Origin: Treponema sp. UBA7590
Lineage (GTDB): Bacteria; Spirochaetota; Spirochaetia; Treponematales; Treponemataceae
Reading direction: 5' to 3'
Assembly (NCBI GenBank): GCA_002478955.1
Contig: DLKK01000114.1
Location: 5,331 to 11,512, forward strand
DNA length: 6,182 nt
The translations under genes were made by a program, and so were the position numbers. The notes under the pieces are model-generated. The model worked only from the letters and a program-made list of their open reading frames with translations, was not told where the DNA came from and did no database searches. Positions 6,079-6,182 of the stretch are shown in pieces. The first letter of the stretch is position 1; each line of letters begins with the position of its first letter.

Positions 6079-6108
6079 TTGACACACATCAAAATAAAAT
6101 GATATTAT
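6079..6108 (+). promoter_or_regulatory. Sigma70-type promoter of the tRNA gene
   Basis: A perfect TTGACA -35 (6079-6084) and a TATTAT -10 (6103-6108) are separated by 18 nt. Transcription would begin near 6115, giving a leader of about eight bases before the tRNA. This is the clearest promoter in the window. It implies that the tRNA is transcribed independently of the nrd cluster. Confidence 0.75.
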
Positions 6109-6122
6109 CTAAAACATCGTAT

Positions 6123-6182
6123 GGCGATGTAGCTCAGCTGGCTAGAGCGTTCGGCTCATACCCGAGAGGTCGAGAGTTCGAG
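6123..6182 (+). tRNA. tRNA with CAT anticodon, probably elongator tRNA-Met (3' end cut by window)
   Basis: The first 60 nt of a tRNA fold normally. There is an acceptor strand GGCGATG (6123-6129), then TA, and a D arm with GCTC/GAGC and the GG of the D loop. The anticodon stem is TTCGG/CCGAG around loop CTCATAC with anticodon CAT at 6157-6159. The variable loop is AGGTC, and the T stem begins GAGAG before TTCGA. The window ends inside the T loop, so the 3' acceptor strand and any encoded CCA are missing. The anticodon stem lacks the three consecutive G-C pairs with GGG of initiator tRNA, and position 1 is G, so an initiator is unlikely. A tRNA-Ile whose CAT anticodon is modified to lysidine cannot be excluded without the full sequence. 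Confidence 0.93.

Noticed and set aside
6123..6182. tRNA as initiator tRNA-fMet
   Set aside because: The anticodon stem has CGG/CCG rather than GGG/CCC at the three inner pairs and the first base is G, unlike initiator tRNAs.

Overview
The window looks like chromosomal DNA from an anaerobic, diderm bacterium of moderate to low G+C. It encodes apolipoprotein N-acyltransferase (lipoproteins, outer membrane) and a complete oxygen-sensitive class III ribonucleotide reductase system. My best guess is a Treponema-like spirochaete. This rests on the overall character of the proteins and the A-rich coding style, not on a decisive marker. All complete genes are on the plus strand, and there is no sign of a mobile element or CRISPR array.

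Layout: (1) Positions 1-173, minus strand: the N-terminus of a galactokinase-like GHMP kinase that runs off the left edge. (2) Positions 174-239: a short, very A/T-rich divergent promoter region. (3) Positions 240-6015: a tight five-gene plus-strand cluster. Its order is lnt (apolipoprotein N-acyltransferase), nrdR (NTP-sensing repressor), nrdD (anaerobic ribonucleotide reductase body), a small unnamed gene joining a glycyl-radical segment to a thioredoxin/glutaredoxin-like domain, and nrdG (radical-SAM activase). Junctions are 1 nt, a 4-nt ATGA overlap, 84 nt and 1 nt. (4) Positions 6016-6122: an intergenic region with a hairpin and a strong sigma70-type promoter. (5) From 6123: a tRNA with a CAT anticodon, cut by the right edge.

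The most notable feature is how the reductase is built. The nrdD product (702 aa) has an ATP-cone, the barrel with its active-site cysteines and the zinc motif. It stops just before the place where this family normally has its C-terminal radical-glycine loop. That loop (EVYSRIVGYYR) is instead near the N-terminus of the next gene, which has its own Shine-Dalgarno. There it is joined by a charged, disordered-looking linker to a CPNC redoxin domain. The window thus appears to encode a class III reductase with its radical glycine on a separate polypeptide that also carries a likely disulfide reductant. NrdG would install the radical on the small protein, which would insert its loop into the NrdD barrel. 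The redoxin half would re-reduce the NrdD cysteines after each turnover. NrdR in the same cluster fits control by nucleotide supply.

The two reductase genes share a reading frame and are separated by a TGA codon and 84 open nt. Read-through therefore cannot be excluded from sequence alone, but the local Shine-Dalgarno and lack of an obvious SECIS favour two proteins.
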